Of a stretch of 64,000 bases of DNA, positions 54,717 through 64,000 are shown piece after piece (position 1 is the stretch's first letter; every line of letters starts with the position of its first letter). The DNA lies in contig CM053033.1 of the NCBI GenBank assembly GCA_028564925.1, positions 87,284,468-87,348,467 of the forward strand. Reading direction: 5' to 3'. The notes below the pieces were generated by a model that did not search any database, had not been told where the DNA came from, and saw only the letters and a list, made by a program, of their open reading frames with translations. Origin of the DNA: Lithobates sylvaticus (Eukaryota > Chordata > Amphibia > Anura > Ranidae). The position numbers and the translations under genes were made by a program.

Positions 54717-54960
54717 CCTCCTCTCCCTCCTCCTCTCCTTGTGTGTGGGTATTTCCCCGCTGTCACGGAGATTGGGTCTGACGGCCGCTGTAACAAAGAC
54801 CCGCCTCCTAGACTTGCTCTTGTGATAGACAGAACACTAATCCAATGCCGGGAAATTAAAACAGTGTGACGTGTAGCACAGGAGGCGGGATGTTACAGCG
54901 GCCGCCCGGGCGGGCAAATCAAATCCAAGCTCTGTGACACAGCGGGAGATCGTGATCCAG
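54717..54960. other. Spacer between two minisatellites, with an inverted pair
   Basis: GCCGCTGTAACAAAGACCCG...CCTCCTAG is loosely mirrored by AGGAGGCGGGATGTTACAGC. No gene. Confidence 0.5.
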
Positions 54961-55996
54961 GCACTGGTAGGCTGCATTTGGTGGGTACTGCATTGGTAGG
55001 CTGCATTTAATGGGCACTGCACTGATGAGCCTGCATTTGATGGGCACTGCACCCATGAGGCGGCACTGCACTAATAGGCTGCATTGGGTGGGCACTGTAC
55101 TGGTAGGCTGCATTTGGTGGGCACTGCACTGGTAGGCTGCATTTGGTGGGCACTGCACTGATGAGGCTGCATTTGGTTGGCACTGCACTGATGAGGCTGC
55201 ATTTGATAGGCACTGCATTAGTAGGCTGCATTTGGTGGGCACTGCACTAGTAGGCTGCATTTGGTGCGCACTGCACTGGTAAGCTGCATTTGGTAAGAAC
55301 TGCACCAATGAGGCTGCATTTGGTGGGCACTGCACTGGTAAGCTGCATTTGGTGCCCCTCAAATGCAGCCTCATCCGTGCAGTGACCACCAAATGCAGCC
55401 TCATCAGTGCAGTGCCCACCAAATGCAGCCTCATCAGTGCAGTGCCTTTGCATTTGGTGGGCACTGCACTGATGGGGCTGCATTTGGTGGACACTGCACT
55501 GATGAGACTGCATTTGGTGGACACTGCACTGATGAGGCTGCATTTGGTGGGCACTGCACTGATGAGGCTGCATTTGATAGGCACTGCATTAGTAGGCTGC
55601 ATTTGGTGGGCACTGCACTAGTAGGCTGCATTTGGTGCGCACTGCACTGGTAAGCTGCATTTGGTAAGAACTGCACCAATGAGGCTGCATTTGGTGGGCA
55701 CTGCACTGGTAAGCTGCATTTGGTGCCCCTCAAATGCAGCCTCATCCGTGCAGTGACCACCAAATGCAGCCTCATCAGTGCAGTGCCCACCAAATGCAGC
55801 CTCATCAGTGCAGTGCCTTTGCATTTGGTGGGCACTGCACTGATGGGGCTGCATTTGGTGGACACTGCACTGATGAGACTGCATTTGGTGGACACTGCAC
55901 TGATGAGGCTGCATTTGGTGGGCACTGCACTGGTGAGGCTGAATTTGGTGGGCAATGGACTGATGACCAAATGCAGTCTCATCAGTGCAGTGCCCA
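54961..55996. repeat. Minisatellite with about 30-bp units in both orientations and a 371-bp higher-order repeat
   Basis: Units of GGGCACTGCACTGATGAGG + CTGCATTTGGT. Within 55344-55446 the units switch orientation and then back, making a hairpin centred near 55448. A 371-bp block (about 55180-55560) is repeated at about 55551-55931 with no difference that I could see. Open frames here are repeat products. Confidence 0.95.
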
Positions 55997-56008
55997 TTTG
56001 TTGGCGGA

Positions 56009-56033
56009 AAATCCGATCGTGTGTACGAGGCAT
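56009..56033. mobile_element. Right end of an M7 MITE
   Basis: GGCGGAAAATCCGATCGTGTGT and GGCATTA match the right end at 24915-24939. No left end lies nearby, so the minisatellite may have grown within an M7 copy. Confidence 0.65.
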
Positions 56034-56626
56034 TACACTTTACGCATCCTTCAACCACACACTAGTGCTCCACAATCGCATTGTATGTGGTTGCAGGGCA
56101 TTTGCAGAGCAGCCCCATTCGTTTGAATGGATTGTGCATTACAGATGTCCACCAAAAACAACTAGAAGTTTAATTCCTGACCCAAAGCAAAGAATTGCAT
56201 GGCACTACACGCTACTTGAGTAGTACTGAATGACATCCCAACACACCTTGACAACGAGGAGCACTGCAGTCTAGCGCAAAAGTGTGGCAACCCAGTGACA
56301 TGCGTTGTAGTGCAGATGGAGCCTAAAATGGCAGCTTCCAGAAAAGGAGCAGGTACATTTTTTTTATGCACAGGAAACACATCTGAAACACAGCAAAATC
56401 ACGGTAAAAACACATATGCATTTTTACCACGATTTTGATACAGAGCAGTGTGAAAGGGCCTTTATATGGAAATTTCCTTAATTTTGGGGAGATTTCCTTT
56501 TGCATCTTCAGGAAGTAAAAAGATAACAGACAAAAAATATAACCTTTCCAAAACTTAAAGCGAAAGTTCGCCAGAAGCGAAAGTCACCTCCCAAGGTGGC
56601 CCTGCCCTCCTTAGGTGCCACCATTA

Positions 56627-57002
56627 CAGTAAACCCCCGCAATATCGCGGTTCAGTTTTTGCGGTCCCGGTATATCGCTGTATTTTAATTAGGACCTGTT
56701 ATTCTGATATTGTGGTAATATTTCGCCATTTTCGCAGTTATGTACTCTATTTTTTACTGTACTGTACAGTATACTGTACTGTTAAGACAATATTTTTGTG
56801 TTTTAAAAATCCTCTTGATCTCTCTCTCTATCTTTAATGTGTTTCTATTGCATAAAAGTGTGTTTAAAGACCTTTAAATGCTATTAAAAAATTAACAAAA
56901 CATGCCTAGGGTGTATTTAAATAGGGTCTTTCTATTTCGCGTTTTTTCACTTTTTGCGGGTGGGTCCGGAACATAACCCCAGCGATGGAGGGGGGTTTAC
57001 TG
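56627..57002. mobile_element. pogo/Tigger-like MITE
   Basis: CAGTAAACCCCCGCAATATC on the left and ...GATGGAGGGGGGTTTACTG on the right, flanked by TA (56625-56626, 57003-57004). Internal GCGGTTCAGTTTTTGCGGTC and GGGTCCGGAACATAACCCC resemble Tigger-type elements. No transposase. Confidence 0.8.
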
Positions 57003-57689
57003 TATAGCTAATGCACAAATGAACCCACAGGCTCTGCCTGGCCTTCAGGTCCTGGCAAAACCCAACGGCAAATCCATGCATGCGCAGGTGACTTACAGTG
57101 CATGCACAAAAAAAGGGTTGTTCCAGACTTCACTGGTCACAGTCTTTGCGCCTGCGCGGATGTACCACATGGTTCTTTTGGTAGGCACAGAGGGTGCGGG
57201 AAAATTCTCGCCTAGGTGAGAATATTTGCAGCACAAATAAAGCTATTTAAAAATTTTTTTTTTTAAATTATTACATTTTTATAAAAGAGGGGAAGGAGAA
57301 AGGGCAGCCCAACCGAGGGTGTAGATCCGGTTTTAAAAAAAAAGTTTGGGCTATACCTACATTTTAAACCCCGCCCCTAGGCAAGTAATCGATCTTGGTG
57401 TTCTCTCCGTACAGGGCTGCTTGAATGTGCACAGACCCCAATAATCAAAAATTAAAACAGCTGTGTTGCATCCAAGGAGTTGTATAGTACAGTGAGCAAA
57501 TGGCAATCCAAAATGGAATGATAGTAGAAACTTGCTAGCCTGGTGTCACAATTATCGCCATCTAAAATCCTGAAAATATGGAAAGAAATGTGCGATGTAT
57601 CCCCTATACTTAGCTCAAGGCCTGGATTTATTATGCAATGCGTGTAGGTGTATGTTTACACTGCTGCCTTTGTATATGGCCCACCGCCG

Positions 57690-57835
57690 GTCAGCACAGG
57701 GTTAATCGATGACGTTCCACCTGAGCTGGCCTTTCATTGGCTGTACCATTGTCCTTCTGTCAGCCCATGCTGGCTGCGGAATTTCCCTTGTCTGTGAGTC
57801 ATCACTTAACTCTCGCCACGCCAGGCTGTTGGAAG
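57690..57835 (+). promoter_or_regulatory. Candidate host promoter
   Basis: The stretch contains CGATGACGTTCC (CRE-like TGACGT), an inverted CCAAT box (TTTCATTGGCTG, about 57733), GGAATTTCCC (NF-kB-like, about 57779) and TGAGTCATCAC (AP-1-like, about 57796). These lie 350-500 bp upstream of the open exon at 58191. No TATA box is evident. The sites are short, so this is inference. Confidence 0.4.
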
Positions 57836-58284
57836 GAGAGGCAGCCAGTGTGTCTTGATCCAGGATTGAAAGGGTGAAAGTGCAGAGGGAGAGAGGAAAG
57901 TGAGGGAGGGGGAGGCAGACTCAGAGAGGAAGGACAGGAGGGGAGGGGGATCTTGTTTTGCTCTGTCCCAGTTATGGGAAGTACAGTATGAACTAAGCTG
58001 AAGACACTGAGCTGAGCTACACAACCCAGCGACAAAAGTAGCAGTCTACAGGCCATACAGGGGGAGGCCAGGGGCGAGCGGAAAACTTGCTGCGGCAAAA
58101 CAGGTGACCACGGTTGAAGAGCGAACGAGTCAACAGTGGTGGACTACCTGGGGTCCACCGTTTACGGCAACTCCCTAGAGATGTCTCATGATATAGGCTG
58201 TGAGGACCCCACAGTACGCAGCCCCCCACAGCATACAGTCTATGTCCTGGTGGGCTCCAGCGCAGACAGCATTCAGCTGCTGAG
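57836..58284 (+). CDS. Candidate first exon of a host gene (unrecognised)
   Basis: A purine-rich, non-repetitive stretch leads to an ATG at 58191 followed by an open frame of 31 codons plus two bases, starting MSHDIGCEDP and ending ...SIQLL, then AG joined to GTAAGG (58285), a good splice donor. The frame upstream of the ATG stays open back to a TGA at about 58115, and reads VDYLGSTVYGNSLE just before the Met, which looks more protein-like than random. The ATG is the first in that frame. No domain is recognisable in so short a piece. It could be a chance frame; the coding segment would be 58191-58284 and the rest 5' UTR. Confidence 0.4.
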
Positions 58285-60880
58285 GTAAGGCAGAGCGTCG
58301 TAACGCTCACTACCGCCTCGTTGTGTGTATGTGCGTCTCCCAGTTGGCCGTGCGCAGCTTGTGTTGGTGCAGAGTGCGTGGCTGGCGAGGAGACGGTTGT
58401 GTACAATCGGGTTATGTAAAGATGACTCCATACGGAACAGTATTTTCACACCTGAGACATCTGTGGGCAGCCAAAGCCATTGGAAGGCAACTTTTATTTT
58501 GGGGGTGATCTTGGGGAGAACACCTAAGCTGCTTGGATTTAATAAAAATAGGGGACACCATTGTGGTTAGACTGTGTTCTACAATGGTTGATGGTCTCTG
58601 ATTTCTAGCAAAAGTCTTTGGCTTTTGAAAATTTGTCTTTGGAAACTTTGGTCCTAGGCAGTGGCCCTGATAGTTTGCAATGCATCCTCCTTTTTTTTTC
58701 CTACATGTTTAATTCTTCTCCTCTATTATGCAGGCCATACATGGATCAAATTTCGAAAATCAGAAATCTCGTGCCTTTTGCGATCTGATGGTGCCAACAT
58801 TTTCGAAATTCGACCAACCAAGCCATCAATTTCACTTCATATTGCTACAGAAAATAATTTTTTTGGCCGGGAATCTTCTTTTCTTTCCAGGTCACAGCTA
58901 ATGCGCCTTTTTTTTTTTTCGATTATATTTTTCCCACGATTCTCCCATCATTGATTAAAAATTTGTTTTGTTTTTAAAAACATTTCACACATGCTTTGAA
59001 ATTAGATGGGTGCGCAAAGATTGGCCATTGCATTAATGGTGCAAAATTTGAATGAAAATTCTTAGTTATGATTTTCAAAAGAAAGTTCTTTCGGAATTTG
59101 ATGTTTTGGATGGCTTTATTGGCCTTCTAATCTGTACCTTGACTAATTTCCTATATACTTGCTCAGCAGCAAAGTTTCTCATGAAAATATTGGTGGGTAC
59201 ATAACTTCTGTAGATGGCCAAAGTGGACTGGCCAAACTATTATTCTCCTTCTATGGAGTAATTCCAAATCCCGAGATGGGACAGACTGTAGGTCCTCAGC
59301 ATTTGAAAGGAAGAAGTCTGTCCAACACCAGTAGGGTATAAGCAAGTGATACCACCATTTTCAGCACCATTTTCAACAATCAGTTCAAGTAATGATCTCT
59401 TACATTATCTGAGGTTAATGGAATTGCAAAATAGATTTTTCAGCATGTTGGAAAATATCTTTGCTACACATGGATGTCCATGCTGTTTTGAAAGCATAAA
59501 AAGGGAAGAAGGTGGTCTAGGATGGTAGGGCACCCCACAGCCCATCCTTCTTGACTTGGACTTGCATTGGGGTGCTGAGAAAAGAGGGTGGCACAGGCAG
59601 GAGGAACGCAATACGCAGCTTTTGCTTAGTCATTCAGCTCAACGTAGTCAAAGGAAAACAAGGGCACTAGTCTGTATCTATTAATACACACACCCAGCCG
59701 ACTCAACATGGCAGCCTCAAATTACATCCTGGCTCGAAGAGGGTTAATCAGTCAACACCGGCCTAATAAATAAAGGAGGGCAAACATCAGCGAGGTTGTG
59801 CAAAGTGCAAGAACGCATAGCAGCCAATCACAGTTCAGTTCACTGTTGTCAGATCTGTGAAAGCTGAACTCTGATTGGATGCTATTGACTGCGACACATT
59901 GCTCCACAAGGCAGAGCGTTCTTGGGAGGGGGAATAAAAGAGACTGAAATTTTAAAACAGCTTTCAGGGAGAAATGACTGTGCCAGTGAACCCCAGAACA
60001 TCCTTTGCATTCTTAATAATGTGCTACGTCCAAGAGCCCTTATAAAACGCAAACAATGATAAGATCTTAATGGAACATGAAAAAAAAGGGGGAAGTCTGG
60101 GGTCAGAACTGGAAACCGGCAACAAGCCGGGACTAGCTTGGTCGTTTATACAAATACAGCCTTGATAACAGAGCAGCAGGTGATGGGTTAAGTCGTACTG
60201 AACTGCTGGCTCTTATCAGGTTAGGGTTAATGTATAGGCTTGTCTTTGTCCACAACAAGTAAGAATAGCTGACTTCAGCACCCCCCCCCCCCCCCCCCCC
60301 CTCCTAGACTCTACTCTTGAAATTGTGCAATCCTTGGACTCTTGCAGTCTGCTCATACACAATCAAGGCTCCCTAGCTAGGCTCAAGGGGCCCCTCCTTC
60401 ATAGGCCCCCTTAATCTGTATTGCTTCATGGAAAGTCCCTAGCTAAAAAGAAGACAACAAAATGCCACTTATTTGTTTAAAGAGGCTTACCATGATATGC
60501 GTATCGTTCAGTCCCAGACTGTGCAAAGGTGAAGTCTAGTTGTTTGGATGAAGTCAGGCCATACTGTTTGGATGAAGTCAGGTCGTACCACAGCCTCACT
60601 GCTTTAGTAAATAAGACTTTATCTATTGAGCCAAGGATAAGGTGACCATATTTATGGCGGCAATCAGCGAGTCTCGGCCCATCGCCGCGCGCCGCCTGTC
60701 TCACAGCTTGTCAAGTCTTACTCTTCGGGCCCCGCGTACTACTGGGTGGGGAGCAGAGGAAGATCACTCGCTTTTCTTTTTTTAAAGACTTATCTATTGA
60801 GCCAAGGAGCATTGCACAGATTACAGTAGCCCCCTCCCAGCTAGTCATAATTCACCTTCTGCTGGCTCTTATAACTCTAA
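58285..60880. other. Mostly unrecognised; M9 fragment, inverted repeat, poly-C
   Basis: If the exon is real this is its intron. CAGGCCATACATGGATCAAA (58731) is an M9-like end. At 59818-59885 CAGCCAATCACAGTTCAGTT pairs with GAACTCTGATTGGATGCT. A C run of about 25 occupies 60278-60301. Two direct copies of GTTTGGATGAAGTCAGG(C/T)C lie at 60540-60595. No other gene features. Confidence 0.5.
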
Positions 60881-60884
60881 TTGG

Positions 60885-61620
60885 TTAACAGCACTCTAGC
60901 TCCCTTGTTACCTGTTCCCATGCTTGCCTCCAGGATTTCTTCAGAGCCTCTCCCATCCTCTGAAACTCCCTGCCCCAGTATGTCTGGTCAGCCCCTACCC
61001 TGTCTGCGATCCCTGAAACCTCACTTAGGCCCCTTTCACATCATATCTGTCTGTCAGTTTTTCAGGTGGACCTCATCAGATGCTTAATTCAGCCTTATGG
61101 AGTGGTGGATGTCAGCAGTGGCATGTCCGCTGACAACTGCCACTATCCGATCCGATTCTGTCCGTGAAATCCAGAGGGATGGAGACCCTATTGTCCATCC
61201 GTCTGGCGGATCGGAGCGAATGGGCTTGGATGAAAACGGACAGGCAGTCCATTTTTATCCGATGTCCCCATAGAGCAGAGCGAGGCTCTGACAGGTCCTT
61301 CTCTACACAATGAGCGGAGACAGACCTGTCATCCGCCTGCTCAGCGGGGATCAGCGGAGCAATCCCCCACTGTGCAAAACGGAGTCCGCCAGGTAGAAAG
61401 CCCATGTGAAAGGACCATTGTTCAGGGAAGCCTGTACCGAGTCACCTCCATCAGATCATCCCCCGCAGCAATTACCTTTGTGTACCCCCTCACCCCCCCT
61501 ATAGATTGTAAGCTCCATGAGCAGCGCTCTTCTATTTCTTCTGTATTGAATTACATTGTAATTGTACTGTCCCCCCTCTACATTGTAAAGCACTGCAAAA
61601 ATATAATAATGCAATTATTG
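60885..61620 (+). mobile_element. LINE 3' remnant split by an M2 MITE
   Basis: The left part (60885-61027) has GCCTCTCCCATCCTCTGAAA, CTCCCTGCCCCAGTATGTCT and ATCCCTGAAACCTCACTT. The right part (61416-61620) continues GTTCAGGGAAGCCTGTACC, CCTATAGATTGTAAGCTCC, TTGTAAAGCACTGCAAA and an ATAATAAT tail. The order fits the C-terminal ORF2/3' tail of a common amphibian CR1/L2-like element; the family is inference. Confidence 0.65.
61028..61415. mobile_element. M2 MITE nested in the LINE remnant
   Basis: The ends GGCCCCTTTCACATCATATC and ...CCCATGTGAAAGGACC match the M2 copies at 7759 and 19236. The interior is palindromic about GATGTCCCCATAGAGC. Confidence 0.8.
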
Positions 61621-61637
61621 CCTTTAGCATACCTTAA

Positions 61638-62134
61638 AGAGGTGGTCCACCTGCACAAAAAATATTAAAAGACAGCAGCTACAAATACTTCAGCTGCTGA
61701 CTTTTAATAAATGGACACTTACCTGTTCCAGGTTCCAGCGATGTCGGCAGAAGATGACGAGCAACCGCTCGTCTCTCGGCTGCCCCCGCCGCCATCCTCT
61801 GTCTGGGAATCAGGAAGTGAAGCCGCAACGGCTTCACTGCCGGGTTCCCTACTGCGCATGCGCGAGTCACTCTGCGCGTCTATATTGGTCCCGTTGTGTC
61901 CTGGGAACTGTGTGTTTCCCAAGACACAACGGGGGGGGGGGGCATCTGCGGATAGGGGCGGGCATCTGCGGATAGGGGCGGGGCAGCTGCGGCTAGCTAG
62001 TCCCGGAAGTAGGTGCAGATACCAGGATTATACAGGTATCTGCCCCCCCCTCCCCCTCAAAGGTGCCAATTGTGGCACCGGAGGGGGGGAGGAATCCGAT
62101 AAGCGGAAGTTCCACTTTAGGGTAGAGCTCCGCT
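61638..62134. mobile_element. M4 MITE, full length
   Basis: It lies between TTAA at 61634-61637 and 62135-62138, with ends AGAGGTGGTCCACCTGCAC and ...GTAGAGCTCCGCT. Same orientation and nearly the same sequence as 41534-42021. An exact ACTTACCTG lies at 61717-61725. Confidence 0.92.
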
Positions 62135-62138
62135 TTAA

Positions 62139-62473
62139 GCCTGGCTATAGACAATCTGTTTGTTTGTTTTTTTTATCAATTAGTCAGCAGGCTGATTGAA
62201 AAGAAAAGTTTTGATTCCCCCTTCCACCTAGGGGAGGTGGATGGAGGAATCATCCCCACTGTGCCATTGTATTATAACTAGTGGACTCCTGTTAGGATAC
62301 ACTGATCAGTGGCTGCAGCACATTGCCTCAGCCACTAATCGACAAAGGCTTTCTTGTTTCTTGTTAGAAGTTGATAATTGGATCGACTTCTGTAGAGCAG
62401 GAACGGATATACATGGATCAAAATTCAGCCAGTCCCGTTAGACCGGCAGAATTTTGATCCATCTATGGCCAAC
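62139..62473. mobile_element. M9 MITE between two others
   Basis: The left end GCCTGGCTATAGACAATCTG follows the TTAA that ends M4. The right end ...TTGATCCATCTATGGCCAAC precedes the TTAA (62474-62477) that begins M11. The interior has GGATCAAAATTC and its complement around GTCCCGTTAGACC. Confidence 0.75.
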
Positions 62474-62477
62474 TTAA

Positions 62478-62988
62478 AGCGGTTCTGCACTCGTTTTTTT
62501 TTTTTTTTGGGCTATATGCCAAGGCCATATAGCTCAATTGGGGGACTTACCTGTTCCATCTTCCATCTTGATCGCCGCCGGTTTTCCTCCGATAAAATTC
62601 TTCATCTTCTTCTTGTCTGCTGGGGTCCATCTTGCCTGTGGGCATGTGAAACCCCACAGGCACTTTAGATGGCCCAGCATGCACCGCCGTTACTTGCGCG
62701 TGCGCAGTAACGGCACATATGCCGACATCTCACGAGATTTCGGAAGATGTGTCTGAAATTTCGGAAGATGCCCGCACTGACTCCTGGGATCAATGACACC
62801 AGATCCCAGGAGACAGTGCGGCGTGATGAGGATCCCCGCACAGACCCCGCCCACCCCCCGAAGAGACAGAAGACAGGAAGTCATCAATTACAAGGTAAGT
62901 AAAAAAAAAAAAACACATTTCATTTAGTACTCTTTGCCTGATTTGGAAGGCAAAGAGATTTACTAAATGAAATGGGTGCAGAACCGCT
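62478..62988. mobile_element. M11 MITE, full length
   Basis: It lies between TTAA at 62474-62477 and 62989-62992, with ends AGCGGTTCTGCACTCG and ...GGGTGCAGAACCGCT. It is opposite in orientation to 4011-4564. It has ACTTACCTG at 62545-62553 (donor, minus) and AAGGTAAGTAAA near 62893 (donor, plus), both outward. Confidence 0.92.
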
Positions 62989-63057
62989 TTAAGTAAGGAT
63001 TACTCTGAAAAGAAACCCCATTGAATTAACCACCTACTGACCAGCCATTGTAGTTAA

Positions 63058-63277
63058 AGTGGTTGTAAACGTTTGATAAAAAAAAAAAAAAAAAAGCATG
63101 CCTATACTTACCTGCTCTGTGCAATGGTTTTGCACAGAGCTGCCAGATCCCCCTTCTTCTGGGGTCCCCTGCTGGCTCTCCAGGCCCCTCTTCTTCATCG
63201 GGTGCCCCCATGGAAAGCCACTTTCCATGGGGGCACCCATGCATTAAAGTTAAATACCTTAAAGCTTTACATCCACT
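63058..63277. mobile_element. M12 MITE
   Basis: It lies between TTAA at 63054-63057 and 63278-63281, with ends AGTGGTTGTAAACG and ...GCTTTACATCCACT. It contains the hairpin CTCTGTGCAATGGTTTTGCACAGAG and another, CATGGAAAGCCACTTTCCATG. An exact ACTTACCTG lies at 63106-63114. Confidence 0.85.
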
Positions 63278-63281
63278 TTAA

Positions 63282-64000
63282 ATAACCAGCCAGGTGAGCT
63301 GCTGCAGTTCCAAGTGGCCATTTATAAACGTAGAAGCAGCGTTTTTTAAGCCAGTGTGCATGGAGCCTTACAGCGCGTTACCATAGACTTGAATGGAAGG
63401 AGTGACAAGCTTCAACTCCTCCCAGACTTGACTTGTATTTTTCATTTTTGCCGCAAAGTGATGTGAGGCAATGCAAAGCTACATGTTTTTCAAATGTGAA
63501 CAGCTCTGTCCGCTGTTCATATTATCCATTGTAGGCTGCTTTGCCAGGCCTTTGGGGAGTGGCAAAAACGTGCTGCAAACACCTGTTTCTCTGCCAGTGT
63601 GAACAGGACCCAAGAGAGAGACAGAAGCAAGAGGTCAAAATTGCAATTCAATGTGGTGGCATCTAGCCATTGCACTTAATTCACTTTCATACTCCAGGAA
63701 ACTTTCTTCCACTAATAATGGAAGCAAACATTTATATTACAGTTTACCAATTCTTAGATGTGATGGGCGTATTAGTTTAATTTTTTAGGCTTTCTTTTGT
63801 CTATTTTCATCTGGTGATCGAGCCAGCAAGCACAATCTCTCCAGCAGAATGCATCAGTTTACATGGATAAGACATGCCATGCCTGGTACCCACACTCAGT
63901 TTTTTTTTCTTTCATTCAACCCAGCAGACTGAATGAAGAAAAAACGGAGAGATCACTGTACTAACACAAGTTCTTTTAGTGCAGCGATCTCACCTGCTGT
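63282..64000. other. No gene; M10-like end fragment near 63350
   Basis: AGTGTGCATGGAGCCTTA at 63352 resembles an M10 right end. The remainder shows no repeat termini or coding motif. Confidence 0.4.

Noticed and set aside
54961-55996. CRISPR-like array of about 30-bp repeats
   Set aside because: Units are contiguous with no unique spacers, in a eukaryotic repeat context.
54919-56058. Cys-rich open frames of 146-227 codons on both strands
   Set aside because: They are products of the 30-bp repeat (30 is a multiple of three), open in several frames at once, and duplicated by the 371-bp block.

Overview
The window looks like non-coding DNA from a large amphibian genome, most likely a ranid-type frog. 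It is dominated by Tc1/mariner, hAT and TTAA-flanked DNA transposons, palindromic MITEs, minisatellites and an L1/Tx1-type LINE. I see no bacterial gene organisation, no tRNA or rRNA gene and no CRISPR array. The species assignment is inference from repeat style. Only one place (about 57.7-58.3 kb) looks like a host gene: a CCAAT/AP-1-rich promoter-like stretch followed by a short open first exon ending in a good splice donor. I do not recognise its product.

Layout. 0-5.6 kb: a complete Tc1 element (842-2494) next to a second Tc1 element (2503-5588) split by a solo LTR, which itself carries a MITE. 5.8-12 kb: a hAT MITE with perfect 8-bp target duplications, then a chain of MITEs and a 1.9-kb palindromic element (10.0-11.95 kb). 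12.2-19.0 kb: a four-deep nest, repeat R1 (minus) containing R2 (minus) containing R1 (plus) containing a LINE with a 1029-codon open ORF2 frame. 19-30 kb: MITEs, a 134-141-bp tandem repeat, an unclassified 2-kb repeat, and a hAT-like element carrying a minisatellite. 30-42 kb: TTAA-flanked MITEs, an R2 copy split by a second hAT MITE, and a GC-rich minisatellite. 43.1-46.8 kb: a tandem repeat whose units begin with a U2-snRNA-like 5' domain, interrupted by an intact R1. 46.8-49.3 kb: a 2.5-kb palindromic element sharing its core with the 10-12 kb one. 50-51.9 kb: a Tc1 remnant split by R2. 52.3-56.0 kb: two large minisatellites. 56-64 kb: a Tigger-like MITE, the candidate host exon, a LINE 3' remnant split by a MITE, and a chain of MITEs joined through TTAA.

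The family names R1-R4 and M1-M13 are local labels made for this window. The strongest general patterns are these. Many families with unrelated interiors share TTAA at their ends, and several insertions have a reconstructable empty site. Many of these carry consensus 5' splice donors that point outward near their termini. Elements also insert repeatedly into one another, often near palindrome centres, which gives a relative age order. All homology statements come from reading the sequence by eye; no database search was possible.
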